DNA of 5,824 bases from Coleofasciculus sp. S288. GTDB taxonomy: Bacteria > Cyanobacteriota > Cyanobacteriia > Cyanobacteriales > Coleofasciculaceae. The stretch lies in NCBI GenBank assembly GCA_020216575.1, contig JAIUYC010000313.1:1-5824 (forward strand). Reading direction: 5' to 3'. This document shows positions 1 through 5,327 of the stretch, in pieces; the first letter of the stretch is position 1, and each line of letters begins with the position of its first letter. The position numbers and the translations under genes are program-made. The notes under the pieces were generated by a model that saw only the letters and a program-made list of their open reading frames with translations, searched no databases and was not told the DNA's origin.

Positions 1-302
1 CAGACCAATATCACAAAATTACCAACGCTCAAAAAATCAAGGCTTCGCGAACTCACATGGTTGATGCCCTAAAACAATTGGGCTTTCAGGTGTGGCCGTC
101 GCAGGCCAATTTTCTGTTAGCAAGTGTTACCGAAGCCTCGCCTCCTAGCAATGCCGAATCCCTTTATCAAATACTCAAGCAACGGGGAATATTAGTCCGA
201 TACTTCAAACAGCCACGCCTAGAAGATAAGTTACGCATCACCGTCGGAACTCCCGAGCAAAATGAAGCCCTCATCAATGTACTCAACGAAATTCTGACCT
301 GA
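1..302 (+). CDS. hisC: Histidinol-phosphate aminotransferase, C-terminal part (5' end outside window)
   Basis: This is the last 99 codons of a PLP-dependent class I/II aminotransferase, read in the frame starting at base 3 and ending at a TGA at 300-302. HisC transfers an amino group from glutamate to imidazole-acetol phosphate to make histidinol phosphate, a cytosolic step of histidine biosynthesis. The fragment shows the small C-terminal domain: the WPSQANFLLA strand, then RGILVRYF, then LRITVGTPEQN. The Arg of LRITVGT (codon 234-236) corresponds to the family arginine that holds the substrate phosphate/carboxylate end. The PLP lysine and N-terminal domain lie upstream of the window. The ATG at 57 is an internal methionine, since the frame is open to the window edge. 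A related aminotransferase such as a CobD-like enzyme is possible, but the terminal motif fits HisC best. The next gene converges on it. Confidence 0.9.
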   Translation, partial: DQYHKITNAQKIKASRTHMVDALKQLGFQVWPSQANFLLASVTEASPPSNAESLYQILKQRGILVRYFKQPRLEDKLRITVGTPEQNEALINVLNEILT

Positions 303-322
303 TTCAAAGATACTAGTGCAGG

Positions 323-370
323 AAGGCAGAAGGCGGAAGGCAGAAGGGCAGAGGGCAGAGGGCAGAGGGC
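323..370 (+). repeat. G-rich heptamer tandem repeat (STRR-like)
   Basis: Seven head-to-tail units with a 7-base period: AAGGCAG, AAGGCGG, AAGGCAG, an 8-base AAGGGCAG, AGGGCAG, AGGGCAG, and a partial AGGGC. Short tandemly repeated repetitive sequences with a heptamer period are well known in the intergenic DNA of filamentous cyanobacteria. The array starts 20 bp after the hisC stop and is not coding. A second, looser C-rich tract at 483-514 is its approximate reverse complement. Confidence 0.85.
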
Positions 371-380
371 TTTTATGAAA

Positions 381-410
381 GAAAGCTTGTACAGTAAGCT
401 TTTTAAACTT
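381..410 (+). terminator. Candidate intrinsic terminator after hisC
   Basis: A perfect 7-bp stem AAAGCTT (382-388) / AAGCTTT (396-402) with a 7-base loop runs into a T-rich stretch (TTTTT, then ACTTTTT shortly after). This resembles a Rho-independent terminator for hisC, about 80 bp past its stop. The stem is short and AT-rich, so it would be weak. Confidence 0.35.
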
Positions 411-432
411 TTTCAACTGGATAGTTATTTCC

Positions 433-458
433 GCCACGCGGCATTAGTACAGCGTGGT
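433..458. repeat. Intergenic hairpin CCACGC...GCGTGG
   Basis: Perfect 6-bp arms CCACGC (434-439) and GCGTGG (452-457) enclose a 12-base loop containing GCATTAGTAC. It sits in the repeat-rich gap between convergent genes, and its form resembles dispersed palindromic elements of cyanobacterial intergenic DNA. Membership of a particular repeat family is inferred, not shown. Confidence 0.45.
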
Positions 459-482
459 AAAAATAGCCAACCAGTAAAAATT

Positions 483-514
483 CTCCCTCTGCCTCCCCTG
501 CTCCCTCTGCTCTC
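483..514 (-). repeat. C-rich tract, inverted counterpart of the heptamer array
   Basis: Read on the minus strand, this is a degenerate purine tract (AGAGCAGAGGGAGCAGGGG and so on) of the same AGGGCAG character as the array at 323-370, in opposite orientation. The pair frames about 110 bp, including two hairpins, and could fold as one large imperfect stem. Confidence 0.5.
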
Positions 515-526
515 GTAATGGGTATG

Positions 527-561
527 CCCCCTAGTCTTCCCAAATTTGGGAGGTTAGGGGG
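527..561. repeat. Long palindromic element, possible bidirectional terminator
   Basis: The arms start CCCCCTAG and end TTAGGGGG, with an inner CCCAAATTTGGG core. Allowing two G:U pairs and one bulged T, about 14 pairs form with almost no loop. Palindromes with CCCCCTA/TAGGGGG ends are frequent dispersed intergenic elements in cyanobacteria. It begins about 35 bp beyond the stop of the minus-strand glycosyltransferase gene and lies between converging genes, so the hairpin could end transcription from either side, although neither flank has a clear T tract. Confidence 0.6.
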
Positions 562-595
562 CAAGCCATAAGTCCTGAGCGAGTTTTTTCGGAAT

Positions 596-1546
596 TCAGC
601 CACATTTTTTCTTCAAAACTGGAGGGGAGACAGCTCTGAACCAACCCAATTTTGAACGCTTCTTCAATAAATCTTTACCCTTTGTAGTACGCATTTTTGT
701 TCCCACAGCCTCTTGATGTCCAGCTCCCGGTACAGGTACTACTTCAGGAATTGGATCGAGCTGCTGCGACTCAAGAGACACCGGAGCCTTGTTGGTTAAC
801 TTGTTCAAAAGCTTGCCGAAGGCGTAAGCGATTACCAAGCCTAAGAAGACAAAATTACCGATAAGATAGCGTTTCCACAGTCGGCTCGGTTCCATCATCA
901 GTCGCCAAAGCCACTCCATGCCAACTTCACGAATATGATGCGGAGCACGGGGTACACGCTCTGCCATAAAATCAAACAATCCCCCCACTCCCATGCAAGT
1001 TATACCGGGTAGTTGACTAGAATATTGGTCGATCCAAATTTCCTGCATGGGAACACCCATGGCCACTAACAGCAGGTGCGGACGAGCTTCCCGAATCGCC
1101 TCTAAAATCTTCGGAGTATCTTCTTTGAGGAAATAGCCGTGCTGAACTCCTGCAATAACCAATCCGGGATAAACTTTAGCCAGGTTAGTCGCTGCATCTT
1201 CAGCTACACCGGGCTTGGCTCCTAAAAAATAGACGGATAGATTTTCTGACGCTCCAGCCTTGCATAGAGCCGGAACTAAGTCGGTGCCGTTCAGGTTATA
1301 GATCAACGGCGTACCCAGAAGAGTACTGCTCCAGCGAACTCCACTCCCATCTGCTAGTAGCAAATCTTTTCGCTCTAATGCCTCAACCAGTGCTTTGTTT
1401 TTGGCAGCCGTTACCATCGTGTGAGCGTTCGCATAGTAGACACGTCCTCCCTGTCTATTCAGCAGCCGCTCTAGTAAAACCTCAACTGCCTCGTCTGGGG
1501 GCATCTGATCAAAACGAGCGTTGAGAAAGCTAACTGTATTAGCCAT
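596..1546 (-). CDS. WecG/TagA/CpsF-family glycosyltransferase (GT26)
   Basis: The 316-residue protein is a GT26 enzyme, a family that transfers a sugar such as N-acetylmannosamine(uronate) or glucose from a nucleotide donor to a polyprenyl-linked acceptor at the inner membrane face. Visible motifs, in order: NAHTMV (N40), ADGSGV with the presumed catalytic base D66, NGTDL (D89), YFLGAKPGVAE (106-116), MGVPMQE (163-169), GGLFDFMAERVPRAP (188-202) and EVGMEWLWRL...SRLWKRYL (207-228). The family's TPN motif reads YAN here (Tyr38 in place of Thr). Residues 229-243 form a hydrophobic segment, followed by a tail of about 70 residues with a Pro/Val linker and a basic cluster (KMRTTKGKDLLKKRSK) that core family members lack. 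The ATG start is chosen because the family N-terminus (FLNARFDQMPPDEAVEVL) follows at once; no strong ribosome site precedes it. Acceptor and sugar cannot be told from sequence. It lies 194 bp downstream of a second GT26 gene on the same strand. Confidence 0.9.
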   Translation of the reverse strand: MANTVSFLNARFDQMPPDEAVEVLLERLLNRQGGRVYYANAHTMVTAAKNKALVEALERKDLLLADGSGVRWSSTLLGTPLIYNLNGTDLVPALCKAGASENLSVYFLGAKPGVAEDAATNLAKVYPGLVIAGVQHGYFLKEDTPKILEAIREARPHLLLVAMGVPMQEIWIDQYSSQLPGITCMGVGGLFDFMAERVPRAPHHIREVGMEWLWRLMMEPSRLWKRYLIGNFVFLGLVIAYAFGKLLNKLTNKAPVSLESQQLDPIPEVVPVPGAGHQEAVGTKMRTTKGKDLLKKRSKLGWFRAVSPPVLKKKCG

Positions 1547-1688
1547 ATTATATAAATGCCTAACCTGAAGAATACGTGGTCAATAAAAAGCTCTAAAATT
1601 CCTAACGCTCATTGGCTTGCGGCAAAGTTGCTCGACCTTAATCCTACTACGAAGCTTAAATAAATTAGCGTAGGTTTTAGATTTTGTC

Positions 1689-1709
1689 TGATCGGAGAGG
1701 AGCCGATCA
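1689..1709. terminator. Inverted repeat between the two glycosyltransferase genes
   Basis: Perfect 7-bp arms TGATCGG (1689-1695) and CCGATCA (1703-1709) enclose a 7-base loop. It lies about 30 bp past the stop of the gene at 1741-2514 and upstream of the next gene on the same strand. No clear U tract follows on either strand, so an attenuator or protein site is as likely as a terminator. Confidence 0.3.
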
Positions 1710-1740
1710 ATACATGAGGTAAAAACGGTTCTCAATAGAG

Positions 1741-2514
1741 CTAAATCCGCACTTCTCTTCTGAGATTAGAAAACGGAAATCGATAAAGCTTAAACTTCTG
1801 CTTTAAAACAAACCAAAAGAAGAGAGGGTCGTCTATCAGGTATCTTTTCCACAATCTTCGGGGTTCAGATAACAGCCTGTATAACCATTCCATTCCTACT
1901 TCACTGACCCATTGGGGATCTCGCCCTTTATAACCTGCCTCAAAATCAATCGTAGCCCCTACAGCCAGGAATATTTTGACATTCGGCATGTGGTTTTTAT
2001 ACTTAATTATCCACTTTTCTTGTTTGGGAGACCCTACTCCTACCGCCAGTACTGTCGCACCCGATTTGTTAATTTTATTAACTATTTCCAGGCATTCTTC
2101 TTCCTTTATTTCAAATCCAAAAGAGGGAGAATGGGCATCGACAACGATTTCTCTACCAATTTTCGTATTGATTTTTTCCTGAGCTTTTTTAGCGACCCCT
2201 TCTTTCCCCCCTAAGAGGAATATTTTAATAGTCTCGTCGTCTTTATGATAGTTGTAAAAAGCTGGAAAAAAATCGGAACCGGAAATTTTCTCTTTAATAG
2301 GTGTCCCCAAAAATCTAGAGACATAGTAAACAATTTTACTGTCACATAACTTGTAGTCAGCTGTTTCGTATACCTTAAAGAACTCTGGATCGCGTTGCAG
2401 ATTAACCAGGTGATCGACATTTGGAGTAAAGACAACGCCACAACTTAACTGATTCAATACATCTAGTATTGACAAATTATCGATTTGTACATTCAGGATT
2501 TTGACCTTTCTCAT
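1741..2514 (-). CDS. WecG/TagA/CpsF-family glycosyltransferase (GT26), AT-rich
   Basis: The 257-residue protein has the full GT26 signature at normal family length: FTPNVDHL (T30, N32), CDSKIV with presumed base D58, ISGSDFF (G79, D81), FLLGGKEGVA (99-108), VGVGSPKQEKW (158-168), GATIDFEAG (186-194), and the terminal EVGMEWLYRLLSEPRRLWKRYL block (205-226). It keeps the Thr and Asp held to be catalytic in TagA-type enzymes, unlike its neighbour at 596-1546. The C-terminal 30 residues are aromatic and basic, as expected for the membrane-binding appendage of this family. It likely adds a sugar to a lipid-linked intermediate in surface glycan synthesis; the substrate is unknown. The ATG is preceded by AGGGGA about 9 bases upstream, a fair ribosome site. 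Sampled stretches are about 32-42% GC, against about 50% in the neighbouring glycosyltransferase gene, and the protein is rich in Lys and Ile, consistent with separate acquisition. Confidence 0.92.
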   Translation of the reverse strand: MRKVKILNVQIDNLSILDVLNQLSCGVVFTPNVDHLVNLQRDPEFFKVYETADYKLCDSKIVYYVSRFLGTPIKEKISGSDFFPAFYNYHKDDETIKIFLLGGKEGVAKKAQEKINTKIGREIVVDAHSPSFGFEIKEEECLEIVNKINKSGATVLAVGVGSPKQEKWIIKYKNHMPNVKIFLAVGATIDFEAGYKGRDPQWVSEVGMEWLYRLLSEPRRLWKRYLIDDPLFFWFVLKQKFKLYRFPFSNLRREVRI

Positions 2515-2523
2515 TATGCATTT

Positions 2524-2530
2524 CCCCTGT
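2524..2530 (-). promoter_or_regulatory. Ribosome binding site for the AT-rich glycosyltransferase
   Basis: On the minus strand an AGGGGA core lies about 9 bases before the ATG at 2514. It supports that start over the nearby out-of-frame ATG seven bases upstream. Confidence 0.5.
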
Positions 2531-2618
2531 TTTTAAACACTGCAAATTGATCGAATTCAGGTCTACTGCGAAGGCTCCAAAATTAAAAATCTTTCTTTAG
2601 GCAGGTACAAAAACTCAA

Positions 2619-2639
2619 CCTATACCTCTGAGGTGTAGG
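2619..2639. promoter_or_regulatory. 21-bp near-perfect palindrome, operator-like
   Basis: Arms CCTATACCTC (2619-2628) and GAGGTGTAGG (2630-2639) are symmetric about a single T, with one T:G mismatch in ten pairs. The size and single-base centre suit a dimeric regulator site rather than a terminator. It lies about 105 bp upstream of the minus-strand glycosyltransferase start. No particular regulator can be named. Confidence 0.4.
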
Positions 2640-2643
2640 CAGT

Positions 2644-2663
2644 AGAGTTTCGGAGAAAACTCT
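2644..2663. repeat. Short inverted repeat AGAGTTT/AAACTCT
   Basis: Perfect 7-bp arms (2644-2650 and 2657-2663) with a 6-base spacer, only 4 bp from the 21-bp palindrome. No T tract follows, so the role is unclear; it may belong to the same control region. Confidence 0.3.
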
Positions 2664-2753
2664 CTATGAAAGGAAATATTTGCACAATATTTAACAGTAG
2701 CGCTAGTCCGCTGGTGCAGCTTCATCGAATCTTTACTAATCTGTTTATCAAAA

Positions 2754-2780
2754 CTTGACATTACCAGGGGTAATGTTAAG
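2754..2780. promoter_or_regulatory. 27-bp near-perfect palindrome, operator-like
   Basis: Arms CTTGACATTACC (2754-2765) and GGTAATGTTAAG (2769-2780) match at 11 of 12 positions (the exception is a G:T pair) around a 3-base AGG centre. The inner 8 bp are perfect. A TTGACA hexamer matching the sigma-70 -35 consensus lies inside the left arm (2755-2760), as in promoters controlled by MerR-type regulators, but no good -10 box was found at a suitable distance. Its two possible target genes are the glycosyltransferase (240 bp away) and the phosphodiesterase gene (740 bp away). Confidence 0.45.
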
Positions 2781-2936
2781 AGCGGGTCAAGCAACGCTGT
2801 TTACAGAATCTTCATCTCCCCAACTGAGCTTGCTGGCGAGAGGGTTTTAGGACGGGAGGAACATAAGTCCCTGTACTTACGGTAAGCTTGCGAAAGGATA
2901 GGCTTTATCGGTTGTAGGTTCAACCCTGCTATCAAT

Positions 2937-2944
2937 GCGATCGC
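2937..2944. repeat. HIP1 octamer
   Basis: GCGATCGC, the highly iterated palindrome of cyanobacterial genomes; it supports the taxonomic reading. Confidence 0.85.
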
Positions 2945-2973
2945 GCCCACCAGTGCGCTGTGCTGTCTAGGAG

Positions 2974-3297
2974 CTAGTTCATCGCCGTTGGCATACCCCC
3001 TCTACCCGAGTTTGAGTGTTCAAGACTGCTGCACCCCCTATTCTCTATGGACTTAGAGTGCTGCGAAACTTCAAAACGTTTTCGGTTTGACTCAAGAGCG
3101 TTCTCACTGCCTGAGAGAATAGGCTGAATTTTTAAATAAAAATTACCTAACATTAGCTCTCTCTTCACACCGCCTCTAGGTAGATATTTTAATTCAGGTA
3201 AGGGAAATTTTCCCAGATTTTGCCTCACTAGCTCAGTAGGGCGATCGCAATCCGTGTAATTTCCTACTAAAAATTCACCAAGTTCAGTAAGCTTCAC
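2974..3297 (-). CDS. Doubtful hypothetical ORF, possibly a decayed gene
   Basis: A 107-codon frame with a GTG start and no visible ribosome site. The frame is open about 13 codons further upstream without a standard start. The first half (KLTELGEFLVGNYTD, then LGKFPLPELKYLPRGG) has a plausible globular composition. The second half, rich in Ser, Asn, Gly and Arg, looks like translated intergenic sequence. A HIP1 site lies inside (3241-3248). No domain was recognised. It could be a gene remnant or a chance frame; it is listed because nothing else explains this part of the 1-kb gap. Confidence 0.2.
   Translation of the reverse strand: MKLTELGEFLVGNYTDCDRPTELVRQNLGKFPLPELKYLPRGGVKRELMLGNFYLKIQPILSGSENALESNRKRFEVSQHSKSIENRGCSSLEHSNSGRGGMPTAMN
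3241..3248. repeat. HIP1 octamer
   Basis: A second perfect GCGATCGC, within the doubtful ORF. Confidence 0.85.
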
Positions 3298-3371
3298 TGA
3301 AACTTTATAAAGAATTCTTATAACTTCATAGATTTTTTATTCCGATAGCCTTGCAAGCAGATTATTCTATC

Positions 3372-3396
3372 TGAAAGGTTTGGTGTATACCTTTCA
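3372..3396. promoter_or_regulatory. Inverted repeat upstream of the phosphodiesterase gene
   Basis: Perfect 8-bp arms TGAAAGGT (3372-3379) and ACCTTTCA (3389-3396) with a 9-base spacer, 124 bp before the start codon at 3520. No T tract follows, so an operator or a 5' leader hairpin is more likely than a terminator. The hexamers GGTGTA and TATACC found here also occur in the palindrome at 2619-2639. Confidence 0.35.
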
Positions 3397-3519
3397 CAAC
3401 CCAGGTACACGGCTAGCTAAAATTTAGTAATTGCTTCATAAAGTTAACAAAACTTAGCATAACAGAAGTGCTTACCCTGTGTTGATATCTGACGTGCACT
3501 ACCTCACAAACGAAAAACT

Positions 3520-5181
3520 ATGAAGAATCCTGTAATTGCAATTGGACTAGATGCCGCCCCCCCCGCGCTGATTGAGAAATGGATGTCTCAGGGGCATCTA
3601 AAAAACTTGTGTCGCTTACGGGAACAGGGAGCTTACGGACGTCTGAGAACGTTTGAGTACTACAGGGCAGAGACCCCATGGGAGACTTTTCTGACTGGTT
3701 GTTCACCTCAGCAAACGGGTTACTGGGCTCCCGTGAAGTTTCACCCAGATAACTATACCGTAGAAGATATCGAAGCTTACGATTTCGGTGAGCATCCACC
3801 ATTTTATGCGTTGGGAGATGACTACCGGGTAGCAGTCTTTGACATGCCGCACTCCACCCTAGCAGAGGGAGTCAATGGTTTGCAAGTTCTGGCCTGGGGA
3901 GCGCACGCACCTCTCACCCCCAGTCATTCCCAGCCCGCCAGCCTTCTTCCAGAGCTAATTGACAAGCACGGTGAGCATCCTGCCCTGCACAAGGATTTTG
4001 CAAGCTGTCAGAATTTAAAAGCGTTGAAACGGCTGACACAAACGCTTACCACTGGGATTGCTCGTCGGGGCGTCATTTGTAAAGATCTGCTGCAACGAGA
4101 GAACTGGGACTTTTTCCTGACCATTTTCGGAGAAACCCATTCAGCAGGCCATTACCTGTGGCACACCAGTCAGCCCGACAATCCTCTTTACGAGGCGATG
4201 AAAGCCTATTCTGAGGGAGATCTGTTACTGGACGTTTTTGAAGCCGTTGATCGCGCAATTGGTGAAATCCTGACTAAGGCTCCAGACAATGCTAACGTCC
4301 TAGTGTTTGCTGCTCACGGCATGGGAACCAACGTCATGGATCTTCCCAGCATGTTGTTCTTGCCGGAATTCCTTTACCGTTGGAATTTCCCTGGAAAATT
4401 TGGCATTGCTCGGGGTAACTTAGATCAACCCCCCGGACTTCCAATCACTTCGGGACGAGTGAAACGAGGATGGGCTGGAACGACGTGGAGCTTGAAATAT
4501 GAATCGAATCCCATTAAGGGATTTTTGAGACAAAAGCTCCCAACTAAACTCTTCAATCTCATCCAGCCAATTTTCGGAGCGTCCCAACAACCCGATTTGA
4601 TTTCCCCGTTCCAAATCGTTGAAAATTCAGAACCCTATTTCTATCAGCCTGCCGTCTGGTACAAAGCCTTTTGGCCTCAAATGAAAGCCTTCGCCCTACC
4701 GAGCTTTTCAGAAGGGTATATCCGCATTAACTTGCAAGGGCGGGAAGCGCAGGGAATTGTTGCACCGGAAGAGTATCATGCCCTCTGTGATGAACTGACT
4801 CAAAAGCTCTACCGTCTCAAGGATGCGCGGACAGGAGAACCGATGGTCAAAGAGATTGTTCGGACGCGCCAGTCTCCAACCGACTCCGATCCCAAGCTTC
4901 CCGATGCTGACTTAGTGATTATCTGGCAAGAGCAGTACGCTACAGATGTTGTAGATAGCCCCGACATTGGGCGCATTGGTCCTGTTCCCTTTAACCGCAC
5001 CGGCAGCCACCGCTCTGATGGCTTTTTAGTTGCCAGAGGACCCGCTCTCACTCCGGGTTCTAGCTTACCGCAAGGTCATTCTCTGGATTTAGCCCCCACA
5101 ATTCTAAATTTGATGGGAGCGCCCATTCCTGCCACCTTTGAAGGCAAGCCCCTGATCCAGACTCCTGTTATGGTGGGCTGA
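3520..5181 (+). CDS. Alkaline-phosphatase-superfamily phosphodiesterase-like protein
   Basis: The 553-residue protein resembles the type I phosphodiesterase/nucleotide pyrophosphatase group, metalloenzymes that hydrolyse or transfer phosphoesters. Motifs: IAIGLDAA (metal ligand D11); RAETPWETFLTG (49-60; T52 aligns with the NPP nucleophile); FGETHSAGHYLWH (203-215); VFAAHGMG (262-269, H266); GSHRSDGF (495-502, metal ligand H497); and DLAPTILNLMGAPIPATFEG, the usual superfamily ending. Two acidic ligands differ from the NPP pattern: the DxxGH Asp reads His207 and the DHG Asp reads Ala265. The E205/H207/H211/H215 cluster may substitute. No signal peptide or membrane segment is visible, so it is probably cytoplasmic. 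The ribosome site before this ATG is poor, but the paralogue starts at the matching codon. Codons 13-15 hold a run of eight C (3557-3564). A paralogue follows on the same strand after 153 bp. The substrate is unknown; a glycan-related phosphoester is a guess from context. Confidence 0.85.
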   Translation: MKNPVIAIGLDAAPPALIEKWMSQGHLKNLCRLREQGAYGRLRTFEYYRAETPWETFLTGCSPQQTGYWAPVKFHPDNYTVEDIEAYDFGEHPPFYALGDDYRVAVFDMPHSTLAEGVNGLQVLAWGAHAPLTPSHSQPASLLPELIDKHGEHPALHKDFASCQNLKALKRLTQTLTTGIARRGVICKDLLQRENWDFFLTIFGETHSAGHYLWHTSQPDNPLYEAMKAYSEGDLLLDVFEAVDRAIGEILTKAPDNANVLVFAAHGMGTNVMDLPSMLFLPEFLYRWNFPGKFGIARGNLDQPPGLPITSGRVKRGWAGTTWSLKYESNPIKGFLRQKLPTKLFNLIQPIFGASQQPDLISPFQIVENSEPYFYQPAVWYKAFWPQMKAFALPSFSEGYIRINLQGREAQGIVAPEEYHALCDELTQKLYRLKDARTGEPMVKEIVRTRQSPTDSDPKLPDADLVIIWQEQYATDVVDSPDIGRIGPVPFNRTGSHRSDGFLVARGPALTPGSSLPQGHSLDLAPTILNLMGAPIPATFEGKPLIQTPVMVG

Positions 5182-5246
5182 CACTAACGGGTAACACGCT
5201 CCCAATTGCAACCTTTCTACCTGATTGCCATCTTGGCTTGCAACCC

Positions 5247-5306
5247 GACAGGTCAACAGAAAACTCGTTGCGATCGCTCCAGACGCTCACACTCTGTTGA
5301 CCTGTC
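5247..5306. repeat. Perfect 14-bp inverted repeat with HIP1 in the loop
   Basis: Left arm GACAGGTCAACAGA (5247-5260) and right arm TCTGTTGACCTGTC (5293-5306) are exact reverse complements around a 32-base loop that carries a HIP1 octamer. The bases after the right arm (ACCTTTACTACTAG) lack a T tract, so this is not a standard terminator. It lies 13 bp before the ribosome site of the next gene, where an RNA hairpin could affect translation or processing of a shared transcript. Confidence 0.75.
5270..5277. repeat. HIP1 octamer
   Basis: A third perfect GCGATCGC, inside the loop of the 14-bp inverted repeat. Confidence 0.85.
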
Positions 5307-5318
5307 ACCTTTACTACT

Positions 5319-5327
5319 AGGAAGAGG
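5319..5327 (+). promoter_or_regulatory. Ribosome binding site of the second phosphodiesterase gene
   Basis: AGGAAGAGG, with its GAGG ending 7 bases before the ATG at 5335. It is much stronger than anything before the upstream paralogue's start, which suggests different translation rates for the two genes. Confidence 0.6.

Larger units (their letters stand above)
2640..2973. other. Intergenic stretch without a recognisable gene
   Basis: Apart from the inverted repeats at 2644-2663 and 2754-2780 and the HIP1 site, this stretch holds only small structures: a GGAC (2850-2853) / GTCC (2867-2870) pairing around GGGAGGAACATAA, a CTTAC-G-GTAAG palindrome at 2876-2886, and two similar words, GAGCTTGCTGGCGAGAGG (2826-2843) and TAAGCTTGCGAAAGG (2883-2897). 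The cluster might be a decayed mobile-element end or a structured RNA, but no family could be recognised. Confidence 0.4.

Noticed and set aside
323..370. CRISPR-like periodicity
   Set aside because: The period is 7 bases without unique spacers, which is a simple tandem repeat.
231..603. Two overlapping minus-strand frames of 66-68 codons between hisC and the first glycosyltransferase gene
   Set aside because: They run through the heptamer repeats, hairpins and palindrome, and one overlaps the hisC end. The translations are low-complexity repeat readings with no domain.
1912..2214. Plus-strand 100-codon frame
   Set aside because: It lies wholly antisense to the GT26 gene at 1741-2514, whose family motifs are unambiguous. 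Its Phe/Ser-rich translation is the shadow of an AT-rich gene.
2840..2890. Possible IS200/IS605-type end
   Set aside because: There is a GGAC/GTCC hairpin and a TTTTAGGACGGGAGG word, but no TnpA or TnpB remnant and no confident matching end, so no element is called.
2850..2900. Resemblance to RNase P RNA words (GGGAGGAA, GCGAAAGG)
   Set aside because: The other conserved RNase P blocks are missing and the stretch is far too short; the similarity is only a few bases.
2914..2929. tRNA T-arm-like GTAGGTTCAACCCTGC
   Set aside because: The loop is 6 bases if the stem is paired correctly, and no acceptor, D or anticodon arm could be fitted around it.
3431..3460. Promoter TTGCTT-18 bp-TAGCAT before the phosphodiesterase gene
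   Set aside because: Only 3 of 6 and 4 of 6 consensus matches in an AT-rich leader, where such pairs are common by chance.
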